A stretch of DNA of 7,370 bases from Nitrospirae bacterium GWC2_42_7 (GCA_001803645.1 MHDW01000051.1:1-7370), one strand, 5' to 3'. Positions 1 to 7,225 are shown, counted from the first letter of the stretch. Numbers and translations are program-made. The notes: generated from the sequence alone by a model not told the origin.

Positions 1-3000
1 TACTCGAACTATTCCGACAATAATCTATCGGACGGAACTTACACCTTTGAGATAACAGCAGTTGATATATATGGAAATGAAAGCAAACCTTCAAATAGTG
101 CGTTGTCAAAAATATATACACCTTTACTTTCGCAGCTTTACACCCCAACAGGGTTACAGACAATACAGCTGCAAGACAGTAATGCAGAGATAAATGCAAC
201 AGTTGATATATACAACGAATCTGTTTTGGGTTACGGGTTGAGGGTTTCAACAACATCTGATTCCAAAGGCAATTTTTCAGCAAATATAGAGCTTGATCTT
301 GGAGAGAATAAAATCACAGCAGAAGCAACGGACAATGCAGGCAATATCAGCAGGACATCGGATATGGTTGTTATTGTCTACAATGAACCGCCTGCACAGC
401 CGACAGGTTTTGCTTCTGTAGTAAACAACTCCGATATCAATCTTACGTGGAATCCAAATGCAGAAACAGACCTTGTAGGATACAATCTTTACAGAGTAGA
501 AGAAAAAATTAACACACCTGTGCCAGTATCATCAGGAACAACCTCTGCATCCTCTTATTATTCTTCGTCATTTACACCCTCACAAGCGCGCGATGATAAT
601 TCTTCAACCTACTGGATGTCTGCTTACAGCTCAGGAACATTAACTCCTGTCTGGTGGCAGATAGATATTCCATCCCCTGAGCTTATAAACAATATTGAGA
701 TAGACTGGTACAACGAACAATATTCAGGCAAGGATTTCGAAATTCAGTTCTGGTCAGGATATGCATGGATCACACAAACAAAAATAAAAGGAAACACAAC
801 TTCCAAGAATGTCATAGAGATCAAACCATCGTACAGAACAGACAAGGTAAGGATATATGTCACTGATACAAATTATTCCGAGACAATTTGGAAGCGAGTA
901 GGGATATCCGAGGTTAAGATCCAAAAGGATAATCTGATAATTGATACAGCTTACGACGAGCTTAATCTGACTGATGGAAAACATAACTATAGACTCACCG
1001 CAGTTGATTATTATGGATTTGAGAGTCTTCCAGTAGGGATAGAAGCCGGAATCGGAGATGTAACGCCTCCTGCTCCGCCATTGAATCTGATAGCAACAGT
1101 TTCGGGGTGGGATGTGGTTCTTAATTGGACTGCAAATACTGAACCCGACTTCGCTAAATACAATGTCTACAGAGATGACAGTCAGGGTTGGACACAAATA
1201 TATTCTTGGATGACTTTAACCGATACTTTCCTTACTGATAGTTACCTCCTGAACGGGACATATATTTACAGAATCACAGCTGTTGATGTTAACGGCAATG
1301 AAAGCTTACCATCTAACGAAGCAATATCGACCGTATCCGTAACGCTGCCTGAACCGCCTGAAAATCTTACTGCAGCGTCGCTCCCTGAAGGCAATTCGCT
1401 TAAGCTAACATGGGGAGAAATAGCACCTTCTGTCTCGGGCTTTAACCTTTATCGCAGTATAACGCCTGGCGGGCCTTACACATTAATCAACACATGGATC
1501 TGGCCTAATTTTTACATAGACGTTATGCTCACAAATGACGTCCCCTACTATTATGTTGTGACTGCTCTGGATGATACTGGCAACGAGAGCCTATACTCGA
1601 ATGAAGCGATTGGCATACCTTCTTATCTCGCTTCCTCATCAAAGCCATTTCTGTTTTTCCCGACAGTAAGCGGGATGCCGATAACGCTTTACAATGACAA
1701 GACTGATTTAGCCGGGACTGCAGAACAATCATCTACTGTCAACCTTTTCAGGAACGGGGATTTTGCAGGCAGTACTACTGCAGCTTCTGCCGATACTTTG
1801 CGAAGTTTCGCTATGTCTGAAGATGCCAATTATTTTAATATGTGCATATCACCTGACGGGAAATTGCTGGTTTATGTGATTGCTGGACCTCCAGATTGGA
1901 TCCAGCATATCTGGCTGAAGGATCTGTACACAGGTGATGAAAAAGAGATTCAGGCAAATGCCTGGGGCTGTGATTGGTCTCCAGACAGCAAAAAGCTTGC
2001 ATTTACTTACAAAGAAAATACTTGGAATTATAGAATCGGACTTTATGATATTGAATCAGCCAGCATAGAAAACCTAACGAATAATACATATTCGGGACTG
2101 CCTTACATGTATGAATATTATCCTTCCTGGTCAGCTAATGGTAATAATGTAGCTTTTTATACATATGACGCTAATTGGACACCAGGGATTTGGATGAAAG
2201 ACATTGACACCGGTGTTATCACAAAATTAATAGATACAAGCAACGGATATAACTTTAAGATATCTCCGGATGGCAATAGGCTTGCTTATGCTGAAAATCA
2301 AAGTCTTTATATGCTTGATACATCAACCGGGATCCCGGCCCTGATTGATGATAAAGCCGCATGGTCAACTCCAATAGACTGGTCTCCTGACAGCAAGAAA
2401 TTGGCGTTTGTTTCATACAGGCATGATTTTGGGGATATATTCACCTTTGATGTAAATACATTGGAACAAGTGCGTATTACTGATCCAACTTTAGGAAATA
2501 ATTATTCTGCTAATAATCCTGCATGGTCTCCGGATGGACAGGGAATTGCCTTCACAAGTGATGGTAGCACTTCCATCTGGATATCCTCTGTTAACCCTGA
2601 TATGACTTCGAGAGTTGTGACCCATCCGGCTAATGGAACTCGTTGGCTTTCATGGACAGAAATTGGAGATATTGCATATTACTCATATGACGGATCATTT
2701 AATATCATCAATCTCAAAGGCAATTTCAGCTTTAAAGACGTTAAGCTTGATCCAGAAGAGAACATATTTTTCGTGATGACCACAGATACTTCAAGTAGTC
2801 TAATCGAGGCATCTGATCCTATTAATGTGATATATGATGCAGGGATTCTGCTGGATCTTGAGACAACTCCTGATGATATTTTCATATATCCTTCATATCC
2901 GGTTGCTGGCGAAGAAACAGCAATCAACATAATAGTTTGGAACAAAGGAGAAACTGAGGCAAAGGATGTCGAGGCTGATGTATACATTTGGGACTACACA

Positions 3001-6000
3001 GGGATGCTGGAACTTGTTAAATCTGCGAACATTCCAAGCATTGCACCTGATTCAGGAGAAGTAATAGGTTTTACATGGGATTCAACAGGCAAAGCAGGAA
3101 ATAATAGGATAATGGTTGTAATTGACCCTTCAAATAATATCCTTGAGCAGTCCGAAAAGAATAATTACGCTGAAAAAGAATTTGCAGTTGCAGGACAGGA
3201 AGGGATCTCGATGTCCACACTGCTGAACTCAAACACCTTCGCGAGCAATCAGGATATGACCCTTGATATAACCATAATCAATACCGGCACTGAAAAAACA
3301 GCGACTTTAACAACAACCATAGAAGATGAAAACGGATATATTGTCACAACCCTAAATTCTTCTGATGAACAGATCTTCTATGGCTCGACAAAGAAAAATC
3401 ATGTATGGAATACAGGCTCAACCTTTACCGGAATATACAGGGTACATACTATTCTCAAAGATACAGCAGGGATCATAGCGGAAAACCTTGAGCCTTTTAC
3501 TATCCAGCCTGATATCAATATCAGCTCATCGGTTTCTTCAAATATGACATCTTATGCTGCAAATCAAAATATGAGGATAGATTTTACAGTCAGAAACAAT
3601 GGCCTCAACTACATCATACCTAAACTGAAGGCAAGGATAAGAATAACAGACACATCGTACAATTTAATAATGACTGAAGACAAGGATATTAATAACCTTT
3701 TCCCTGACACAATTGTTTCTTTGTCCTCTCAATGGAACACAGCGCTGAATATGCCTGATGATTACAATATAATTTTAGAGATATATCTGCTTGATCAGCT
3801 TATCTCTCAAAGTTCATGTTTATTTGAGATATCTCAGACAGTTAATATCTCCGGAGGAGTCAGTATCAGTCCTCAGATTGTGCTCATCGGAAATGCTCTC
3901 AAGGCTGAATACACAATCAAAAACACAGGAAATGCTGACTCTAACTCTCTGGTTGTTAAAGTAATAATTATTGATCCTGAGACACAGGATGTAGTAAACA
4001 CAAACGAAGAGACAATAAACCTGATGATGAACAGCGGACATAACGGAGAAGCTGTCTTTTCAACTCAGGGTTACAACCTCAAGACCTATCAGGCGTTTCT
4101 TCAATGTTCATACCAGAATAGTTCTCAAAATCTCTCAAGCAAGTCCTTCACTGTCAAAGACGGAACACCCCCTGTTGTACAAATTATTTCTCCAATAGCA
4201 GGAAGCACGCTTAATTCAATGATTGATATGTCTGTGAGAGCAACAGACAACGCCTCCGGCATTGATAGAGTTGAATACAATATCGACAGCAGCGGATGGA
4301 AAGCAATGCCTGTTTCAGACTTTTCCTCAGGAAAATACTCAACAACATGGTCGCCGGCTGTCTCAGAAAAAGGTAAGCACACCCTTCTCTTCAGGTCAAC
4401 GGATAAAGCAGGAAATACCAGCAAACCCATTGCAATAGAGATCACCATAGACATTCCAGCACCTATTGAAATACTTATAGGCACTATTAAGGCAGAGCCT
4501 GACACAATTTCTCAAGGCAAAGACGAGACCATATCCTTCTCTCTCACAAATAACAGCATAGAAGATATTTCAGATGTAAAGGTGGATATACTCATTGTTG
4601 ATCATGAGTCTCAGGATATAAAACAATCCTACAATTATCTGCACTCATTAAAAGCAGGCGAGACTATCACCGGGTTCAACGTTATCTCAACTTCTAATCT
4701 GGAAATCAGGAAGTATAATGTTATCTTGCAGTCTGAAACATCCGAGACGAAAACACTTGCAACAACCACCTTCGAAGTGATGTCATCTTTTGAAATAGAA
4801 AAGTCGGTTTCTGATATCATTAATCTTCTTGTATGGATCAATGATGGATGTCGTCATGACGGTATTGATGAATATTCAACAAACAATAACAAGAAGAAAA
4901 AAACAGGATACTGCATAAGGACAGATGTTCTTGAAAATATACTTGGAGAGGCAACAGCGGACTTCTTCATTGTATATTCTACTTCTGATTTTCAGACAGA
5001 ACTGAGAAATCCTTACTATACCGACATACTAATCCTCGGTGACAAAAACATGCTCGAAACTCAATACAAAGATGAAATTAGAGAAAAAGTATATTCCGGC
5101 ACAGGCATAATCTCAGCGATGTGGTCAAGGCATGGCAGAGAAAAAGATATGAAAGGAAAATTGGAAGACGTAGTTTTTGGAATCAGACATAAAGGAAATA
5201 TTAAATCAAATAACCATACAATAATGACAGTTGATAGCCCGATAACCGGAGAGTGGAGTATGAACGTATTGGGTATTGCAAAAGATATTGAGTTAATAGA
5301 AAACGCCACTGTGTCCGCATGGATCAAAAATGATGATAACAGCACCAGCAGACCTGCAATAGTACTGAATGAATATGGGCAGGGCAAGACAGTATACTAT
5401 GCTTTTGATCCGGGTTCGATATGTGCAGAAGAAAGTTTCAGCATACTGATAAAGAACTCGATTGCATACATCCACAGGCCGATAAATGAGACCTCCTTAC
5501 CTGGCAGTCTCCTGCCTGTTCTGATTGAAGCCGGCAGCTCCGGAGGAAATTTTGATCTAATGCTGAATGAAACCTTCCCTGAGGAGATAAAAATATATGA
5601 CCCTGTTACACGTAAACAGATATCTGACAGCAACTGGTCAAAGGAACTTCATATTGAACCCGGAAAAGCGGCGGCCGCGCAATTTTATGCGATAGTCCCT
5701 GATAAAATCGGGACATATACCCTTCTTACAGAAATTGAAGGAGCAGATGACTCTTTTCAGCCTCTGGACTTCAATATTATTGTTGAAAAAGACTCAGCAG
5801 CGATAATAAATAACATAAGACAGGAGATACAAAATCTTTCTCCACCATCAAATAAAAAGACCTTTGATAAAATAAACAAACGCATAAGGCTGCTGCAGGA
5901 AAGGGAAATTGTTTCAAAGGATGATATTGAAGCAAACATTCTTGATATTCTCAAATCTCTCAAGTACCTGCTCAAACTGAACGAAAGCGATATAGGGGCA

Positions 6001-6060
6001 ATGCGTTCAGATTTCGACAATCTCCTTCGTTTTGAGGAAAGCAGGTTTTATTTTTATTGA
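1..6060 (+). CDS. Giant multidomain secreted/surface protein (FN3, F5/8C, beta-propeller, Ig, CARDB, GATase-like), 5' partial
   Basis: The frame is open from base 1 to the TGA at 6058-6060, giving at least 2019 residues. The start lies outside the window: the residues before the TTG at 103 are the end of an FN3 module (AVDIYGNES), so that TTG is internal. Order by local residue number: FN3 end 1-34; Ig-like 37-129; FN3 130-349 split by an F5/8 type C domain about 174-308; FN3 355-445; FN3 450-539; Ig-like 549-946 split by a beta-propeller about 599-905; CARDB 949-1063; three CARDB-like sandwiches 1068-1386; Ig-like 1391-1483; CARDB-like 1486-1600; GATase1-like alpha/beta domain 1601-1830; beta module 1832-1930; charged helical tail 1931-2019. 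Such chains are known from extracellular adhesion and binding proteins, and export plus ligand binding is inferred. No sortase, PEP-CTERM or transmembrane anchor is visible at the C-terminus. The ligand is unknown, and no recognised gene name applies. Confidence 0.93.
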   Translation, partial: YSNYSDNNLSDGTYTFEITAVDIYGNESKPSNSALSKIYTPLLSQLYTPTGLQTIQLQDSNAEINATVDIYNESVLGYGLRVSTTSDSKGNFSANIELDLGENKITAEATDNAGNISRTSDMVVIVYNEPPAQPTGFASVVNNSDINLTWNPNAETDLVGYNLYRVEEKINTPVPVSSGTTSASSYYSSSFTPSQARDDNSSTYWMSAYSSGTLTPVWWQIDIPSPELINNIEIDWYNEQYSGKDFEIQFWSGYAWITQTKIKGNTTSKNVIEIKPSYRTDKVRIYVTDTNYSETIWKRVGISEVKIQKDNLIIDTAYDELNLTDGKHNYRLTAVDYYGFESLPVGIEAGIGDVTPPAPPLNLIATVSGWDVVLNWTANTEPDFAKYNVYRDDSQGWTQIYSWMTLTDTFLTDSYLLNGTYIYRITAVDVNGNESLPSNEAISTVSVTLPEPPENLTAASLPEGNSLKLTWGEIAPSVSGFNLYRSITPGGPYTLINTWIWPNFYIDVMLTNDVPYYYVVTALDDTGNESLYSNEAIGIPSYLASSSKPFLFFPTVSGMPITLYNDKTDLAGTAEQSSTVNLFRNGDFAGSTTAASADTLRSFAMSEDANYFNMCISPDGKLLVYVIAGPPDWIQHIWLKDLYTGDEKEIQANAWGCDWSPDSKKLAFTYKENTWNYRIGLYDIESASIENLTNNTYSGLPYMYEYYPSWSANGNNVAFYTYDANWTPGIWMKDIDTGVITKLIDTSNGYNFKISPDGNRLAYAENQSLYMLDTSTGIPALIDDKAAWSTPIDWSPDSKKLAFVSYRHDFGDIFTFDVNTLEQVRITDPTLGNNYSANNPAWSPDGQGIAFTSDGSTSIWISSVNPDMTSRVVTHPANGTRWLSWTEIGDIAYYSYDGSFNIINLKGNFSFKDVKLDPEENIFFVMTTDTSSSLIEASDPINVIYDAGILLDLETTPDDIFIYPSYPVAGEETAINIIVWNKGETEAKDVEADVYIWDYTGMLELVKSANIPSIAPDSGEVIGFTWDSTGKAGNNRIMVVIDPSNNILEQSEKNNYAEKEFAVAGQEGISMSTLLNSNTFASNQDMTLDITIINTGTEKTATLTTTIEDENGYIVTTLNSSDEQIFYGSTKKNHVWNTGSTFTGIYRVHTILKDTAGIIAENLEPFTIQPDINISSSVSSNMTSYAANQNMRIDFTVRNNGLNYIIPKLKARIRITDTSYNLIMTEDKDINNLFPDTIVSLSSQWNTALNMPDDYNIILEIYLLDQLISQSSCLFEISQTVNISGGVSISPQIVLIGNALKAEYTIKNTGNADSNSLVVKVIIIDPETQDVVNTNEETINLMMNSGHNGEAVFSTQGYNLKTYQAFLQCSYQNSSQNLSSKSFTVKDGTPPVVQIISPIAGSTLNSMIDMSVRATDNASGIDRVEYNIDSSGWKAMPVSDFSSGKYSTTWSPAVSEKGKHTLLFRSTDKAGNTSKPIAIEITIDIPAPIEILIGTIKAEPDTISQGKDETISFSLTNNSIEDISDVKVDILIVDHESQDIKQSYNYLHSLKAGETITGFNVISTSNLEIRKYNVILQSETSETKTLATTTFEVMSSFEIEKSVSDIINLLVWINDGCRHDGIDEYSTNNNKKKKTGYCIRTDVLENILGEATADFFIVYSTSDFQTELRNPYYTDILILGDKNMLETQYKDEIREKVYSGTGIISAMWSRHGREKDMKGKLEDVVFGIRHKGNIKSNNHTIMTVDSPITGEWSMNVLGIAKDIELIENATVSAWIKNDDNSTSRPAIVLNEYGQGKTVYYAFDPGSICAEESFSILIKNSIAYIHRPINETSLPGSLLPVLIEAGSSGGNFDLMLNETFPEEIKIYDPVTRKQISDSNWSKELHIEPGKAAAAQFYAIVPDKIGTYTLLTEIEGADDSFQPLDFNIIVEKDSAAIINNIRQEIQNLSPPSNKKTFDKINKRIRLLQEREIVSKDDIEANILDILKSLKYLLKLNESDIGAMRSDFDNLLRFEESRFYFY
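520..924 (+). other. F5/8 type C (discoidin-like) domain nested inside an FN3 module
   Basis: About 135 residues show the discoidin pattern: a TSASS start, a DDNSSTYW motif matching the family's DGn.sT.W, WWQIDI matching the W..vDLg strand, DKVRIYV matching the RYvRI strand, and a closing VGISEVKI matching isEi.v. These domains are beta-barrels that usually bind glycans or phospholipids outside the cell. The flanks are the two halves of one FN3 domain. The first half is 388-519 and includes LTWNPN and GYNLYR. The second is 925-1047 and includes HNYRLTAVDYYGFES. The exact insertion edges are uncertain by several residues. Confidence 0.8.
1795..2715 (+). other. TolB/WD40-like beta-propeller nested inside an Ig-like module
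   Basis: Seven blade motifs of the SPDG..LAF type begin at about 1849 (SPDGKLLVYV), 1978 (SPDSKKLAFTY), 2131 (SANGNNVAFYT), 2263 (SPDGNRLAYAE), 2383 (SPDSKKLAFVS), 2527 (SPDGQGIAFTS) and a degenerate one at 2656 (TEIGDIAYYS). The spacing is 40-51 residues, as expected for propeller blades. Most motifs are preceded by Trp or Ile and followed by an IW.KD or FD.NT strand. The PD40/TolB family mediates protein-protein or peptide contacts. No catalytic domain such as a prolyl oligopeptidase hydrolase follows, so a binding role is inferred. Confidence 0.85.
2845..3189 (+). other. CARDB domain
   Basis: This is the clearest CARDB (cell adhesion related domain found in bacteria) copy in the protein. 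It has NIIVWNKGETEAKDVEADVY as its conserved N-terminal strands, then a middle IPSIAPDSGEVIGFTWD. It closes with VVIDPSNNILEQSEKNNYAE, the family's vDP.n.i.E.nE.NN.a signature. The following stretches at 3202-4158 and 4456-4800 keep the ITIINTGTE, FTVRNNG, YTIKNTGNA and FSLTNNSIE version of the first motif, but lose the closing NN signature. They are therefore called only CARDB-like. Confidence 0.82.
4801..5490 (+). other. GATase1-like alpha/beta domain, probably non-catalytic
   Basis: The region reads as alternating strands and helices: NLLVWIND (beta), RTDVLENILGE (helix), DFFIVYSTSDF (beta), YTDILILGD (beta), KDEIREKVYSGTGIISAMW (helix-turn-strand), and a late EYGQGKTVYYAFDPG. This order resembles class I glutamine amidotransferase-like and ThuA-like folds, which occur at the C-terminus of large bacterial surface proteins. 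At the nucleophile elbow after SGTG there is IISAMW where a catalytic enzyme has a G.C.G turn, so no active Cys is present. A Lys/Asn-rich loop lies between Cys codons at 4849 and 4912, which could pair as a disulphide if the protein is exported. The function is unknown and a structural or binding role is inferred. Confidence 0.6.
5791..6057 (+). other. C-terminal charged helical tail of the giant protein
   Basis: The last 89 residues change abruptly from beta-rich to strongly charged helical sequence, for example IINNIRQEIQN, INKRIRLLQEREI and ILDILKSLKYLLKL with heptad-like hydrophobics. The chain ends in aromatic residues (RFYFY). It could form a small helical bundle or oligomerisation handle. 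No membrane segment or LPXTG-type motif is present. Confidence 0.55.
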
Positions 6061-6182
6061 GGAACTTCATTAACCATAAAATAGCAATAGAACTCTAATT
6101 TTTTAATTTTTTTTTAGTATAGTAACATTCTGTTTATTACTTATATGAAATAACCAGTTTGTCAGTACCCCTGCAAAACCTT

Positions 6183-6228
6183 GGATTCCTTCTGCCTTCC
6201 AGACAGACAGGCCTACACGGGAATGATA
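6183..6228 (-). repeat. Degenerate ATTCC/GGAAT-bounded dispersed repeat, copy 1
   Basis: The element begins GGATTCC and ends GGGAATGATA. Read on the minus strand it is TCATTCC...GGAATCC, the familiar outline of short dispersed palindromic repeats in many bacterial genomes. The interior contains CAGACAGACAGGC and pairs poorly, so this looks like a decayed copy. A better paired relative in the opposite orientation lies at 7058-7087. Confidence 0.45.
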
Positions 6229-6302
6229 TCCTATAAAATCAAAAACCTGCACCTCCTCTCCCAATCCCTAACAATGCCCAAAATGTTCGGGAAATATTAT
6301 TA

Positions 6303-6331
6303 TTGACAATAAGAATTAATTTACATAATAT
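6303..6331 (+). promoter_or_regulatory. Predicted sigma70-type promoter of the small exported protein gene
   Basis: A perfect TTGACA -35 box lies at 6303-6308. After 17 bases comes TAATAT at 6326-6331 (4 of 6 matches to TATAAT). An overlapping CATAAT at 6324-6329 matches 5 of 6 but with a 15-base spacer. The region is strongly AT-rich. Transcription would begin near 6337-6340, leaving a leader of roughly 50 bases. No operator or riboswitch-like fold is evident. Confidence 0.6.
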
Positions 6332-6378
6332 TAAATATAGATATTTGTTAAAAAAATAAAATGATTTGAAGATATAAG

Positions 6379-6384
6379 AGGAGG
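6379..6384 (+). promoter_or_regulatory. Shine-Dalgarno site AGGAGG
   Basis: A full AGGAGG lies 7 bases before the ATG at 6392. An in-frame TGA at 6362-6364, with no other start codon after it, fixes the start. Together these make the start secure. Confidence 0.85.
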
Positions 6385-6391
6385 ATTTGAT

Positions 6392-6958
6392 ATGAAAAAA
6401 ATATATTTTGCGGTTTTCTTTTTGTTGTGCACCAATCTGGCCGTTGCTGATGTTTCTATAATAATGAAAGATGGAAAGATCCTTAATTGGTCGAGTTACA
6501 CTGAGGAAGACAACAGTTATTGCACATGGAAATCCTATGGCAAGTTTTGTGTTTCGCAGGATGATGTAAAAGTAATTAAAGAGACCGGAGGCAGTTCCGG
6601 GGGGTCATCTGACAGTGGATACGGGAATTCGGGACAAAGTTCTTCAGGCAGTTCCTACTCAGGGGACACCGGGAGAGGCACAACTATTATTCAGCGTAGA
6701 GGCTCAGGCGTCATTGTTGATGAAAATGTAAGCTCAGCAGACAGGGAAGCAGAGATACAAAGACTCGATAGAGAAGCAGATCTAAAAAAGTGGGAGCGGG
6801 AAAAAAGTCTGGAAAAGGAAAGAGAATTAGCTAAAGAGAGAGAAGAACAAAGAATAAGAGAAGCAGAGGAGAGACGCTATCAGCAGGAACGGGAATGGAG
6901 GATCAAACAGGAAGAAAACAAACTGTATCGAGGCATGGGAAATCAAAGAGGATACTGA
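6392..6958 (+). CDS. Small exported protein with two-Cys beta domain, Gly/Ser linker and Arg/Glu-rich helix
   Basis: This is a 188-residue protein I cannot name. Residues 1-19 form a signal peptide: MKK, a hydrophobic core, then AVA before Asp20, a typical signal peptidase I site. The Cys at 13 has no small residue before it, so it is not a lipobox. Residues 20-65 form a short beta-rich unit, with IIMKDGKIL, a central Trp/Tyr-rich hairpin and SQDDVKVIKE. It resembles small periplasmic domains that begin with a 'KDG' strand and end in '..DV..I'. Cys44 and Cys53 could form a disulphide. Residues 66-95 are a flexible Gly/Ser-rich linker. Residues 115-178 are a continuous, highly charged Arg/Glu/Lys helix, probably a coiled coil, and the end is GMGNQRGY. 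The gene has its own promoter and ribosome binding site 331 bases after the giant gene, so it is likely transcribed alone. A periplasmic or surface location is inferred and the role is unknown. Confidence 0.88.
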   Translation: MKKIYFAVFFLLCTNLAVADVSIIMKDGKILNWSSYTEEDNSYCTWKSYGKFCVSQDDVKVIKETGGSSGGSSDSGYGNSGQSSSGSSYSGDTGRGTTIIQRRGSGVIVDENVSSADREAEIQRLDREADLKKWEREKSLEKERELAKEREEQRIREAEERRYQQEREWRIKQEENKLYRGMGNQRGY

Positions 6959-7052
6959 TATTTATAGATAAGAGACTTTTAAAGAGGCATTTTTTTTACC
7001 TAACAGTAAAGGACCCTGTAACAAACAAATAGGCGTCCGAAAAGTGAACATT

Positions 7053-7094
7053 TTTTTGTCATTCCAGCAGGCAGGCAAGCTGGAATCAAAAAAA
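7053..7094 (+). repeat. TCATTCC...GGAATC dispersed inverted repeat, copy 2
   Basis: ATTCCAGC at 7061-7068 pairs perfectly with GCTGGAAT at 7079-7086 around a 10-base loop rich in GGCA. Beyond two mismatches the flanking T and A tracts extend the pairing to 7053-7094. It shares its TCATTCC and GGAATC ends with the element at 6183-6228, in the opposite orientation. The T tract precedes the stem and an A tract follows it, so it does not look like a terminator for the gene on its left. Confidence 0.6.
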
Positions 7095-7173
7095 TGGTGT
7101 TTCCGGCATTCCATATGAGAGGTTGTTCAGAAATACTGCTTTAACTCTAACCCATTGATATATTTGTATTATT

Positions 7174-7187
7174 ACCTGGCATCAGGT
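7174..7187. repeat. Short perfect inverted repeat ACCTG-GCAT-CAGGT
   Basis: Five base pairs flank a four-base loop. It sits between two larger repeat elements. It is small enough to be chance, and no function is assigned. Confidence 0.3.
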
Positions 7188-7200
7188 TGGCTCAAAGAAT

Positions 7201-7225
7201 TACCCCGCAGCAGAGCTGCGAGGTA
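7201..7225. repeat. Near-perfect 25-nt palindromic repeat (CCCCGCAGC / GCTGCGAGG)
   Basis: Eleven positions pair around an AGA loop at 7212-7214, with a single C-A mismatch (7205/7221). The core CGCAGC/GCTGCG is perfect. CCCCGCAGC...GCTGCGGGG palindromes are a common REP-like intergenic type, and this copy carries one substitution (A for G). It has no following T run, so a terminator role is unlikely. Confidence 0.6.

Larger units (their letters stand above)
6061..6391 (+). other. Intergenic spacer between the giant gene and the small exported protein gene
   Basis: These 331 bases contain no supportable reading frame. Just after the stop are two T tracts, at 6099-6104 and 6107-6115. They could help end transcription, but no GC-rich hairpin precedes them. 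A degenerate dispersed repeat lies at about 6183-6228. From about 6290 the sequence becomes very AT-rich and carries the promoter and ribosome binding site of the downstream gene. Nothing recognisable is seen at 6120-6180 or 6232-6295. Confidence 0.7.

Noticed and set aside
103..105. TTG as the start of the giant gene
   Set aside because: The frame is open to base 1, and the residues before it are an FN3 C-terminal strand (AVDIYGNES). No Shine-Dalgarno site precedes it, so it is an internal Leu codon.
4125..4505. Antisense open frame of 126 codons, and similar ones at 754-1197, 2679-2987 and 5061-5387
   Set aside because: All lie wholly inside the well-supported giant gene, lack domain-like sequence and ribosome binding sites, and are expected as shadow frames.
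5671..5678. GCGGCCGC cluster in an AT-leaning gene, possibly a cloning site
   Set aside because: It encodes part of an Ala run (GKAAAAQF) in frame, within a continuous beta module. Chance alanine codons explain it.
6049..6057. C-terminal aromatic residues as an outer-membrane barrel (BAM) signal
   Set aside because: The preceding residues are helical and charged, not an amphipathic beta strand, and no barrel is present.
6099..6115. Rho-independent terminator after the giant gene
   Set aside because: There are T tracts but no GC-rich stem before them.
6425..6430. Lipoprotein signal at Cys13 of the small protein
   Set aside because: The residue before Cys is Leu rather than Gly, Ala or Ser, and a better signal peptidase I site (AVA before Asp20) follows.
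6961..6997. Rho-independent terminator after the small exported protein gene
   Set aside because: The T8 tract is preceded only by CTTT-T-AAAG, which leaves a loop too small to form a real hairpin.
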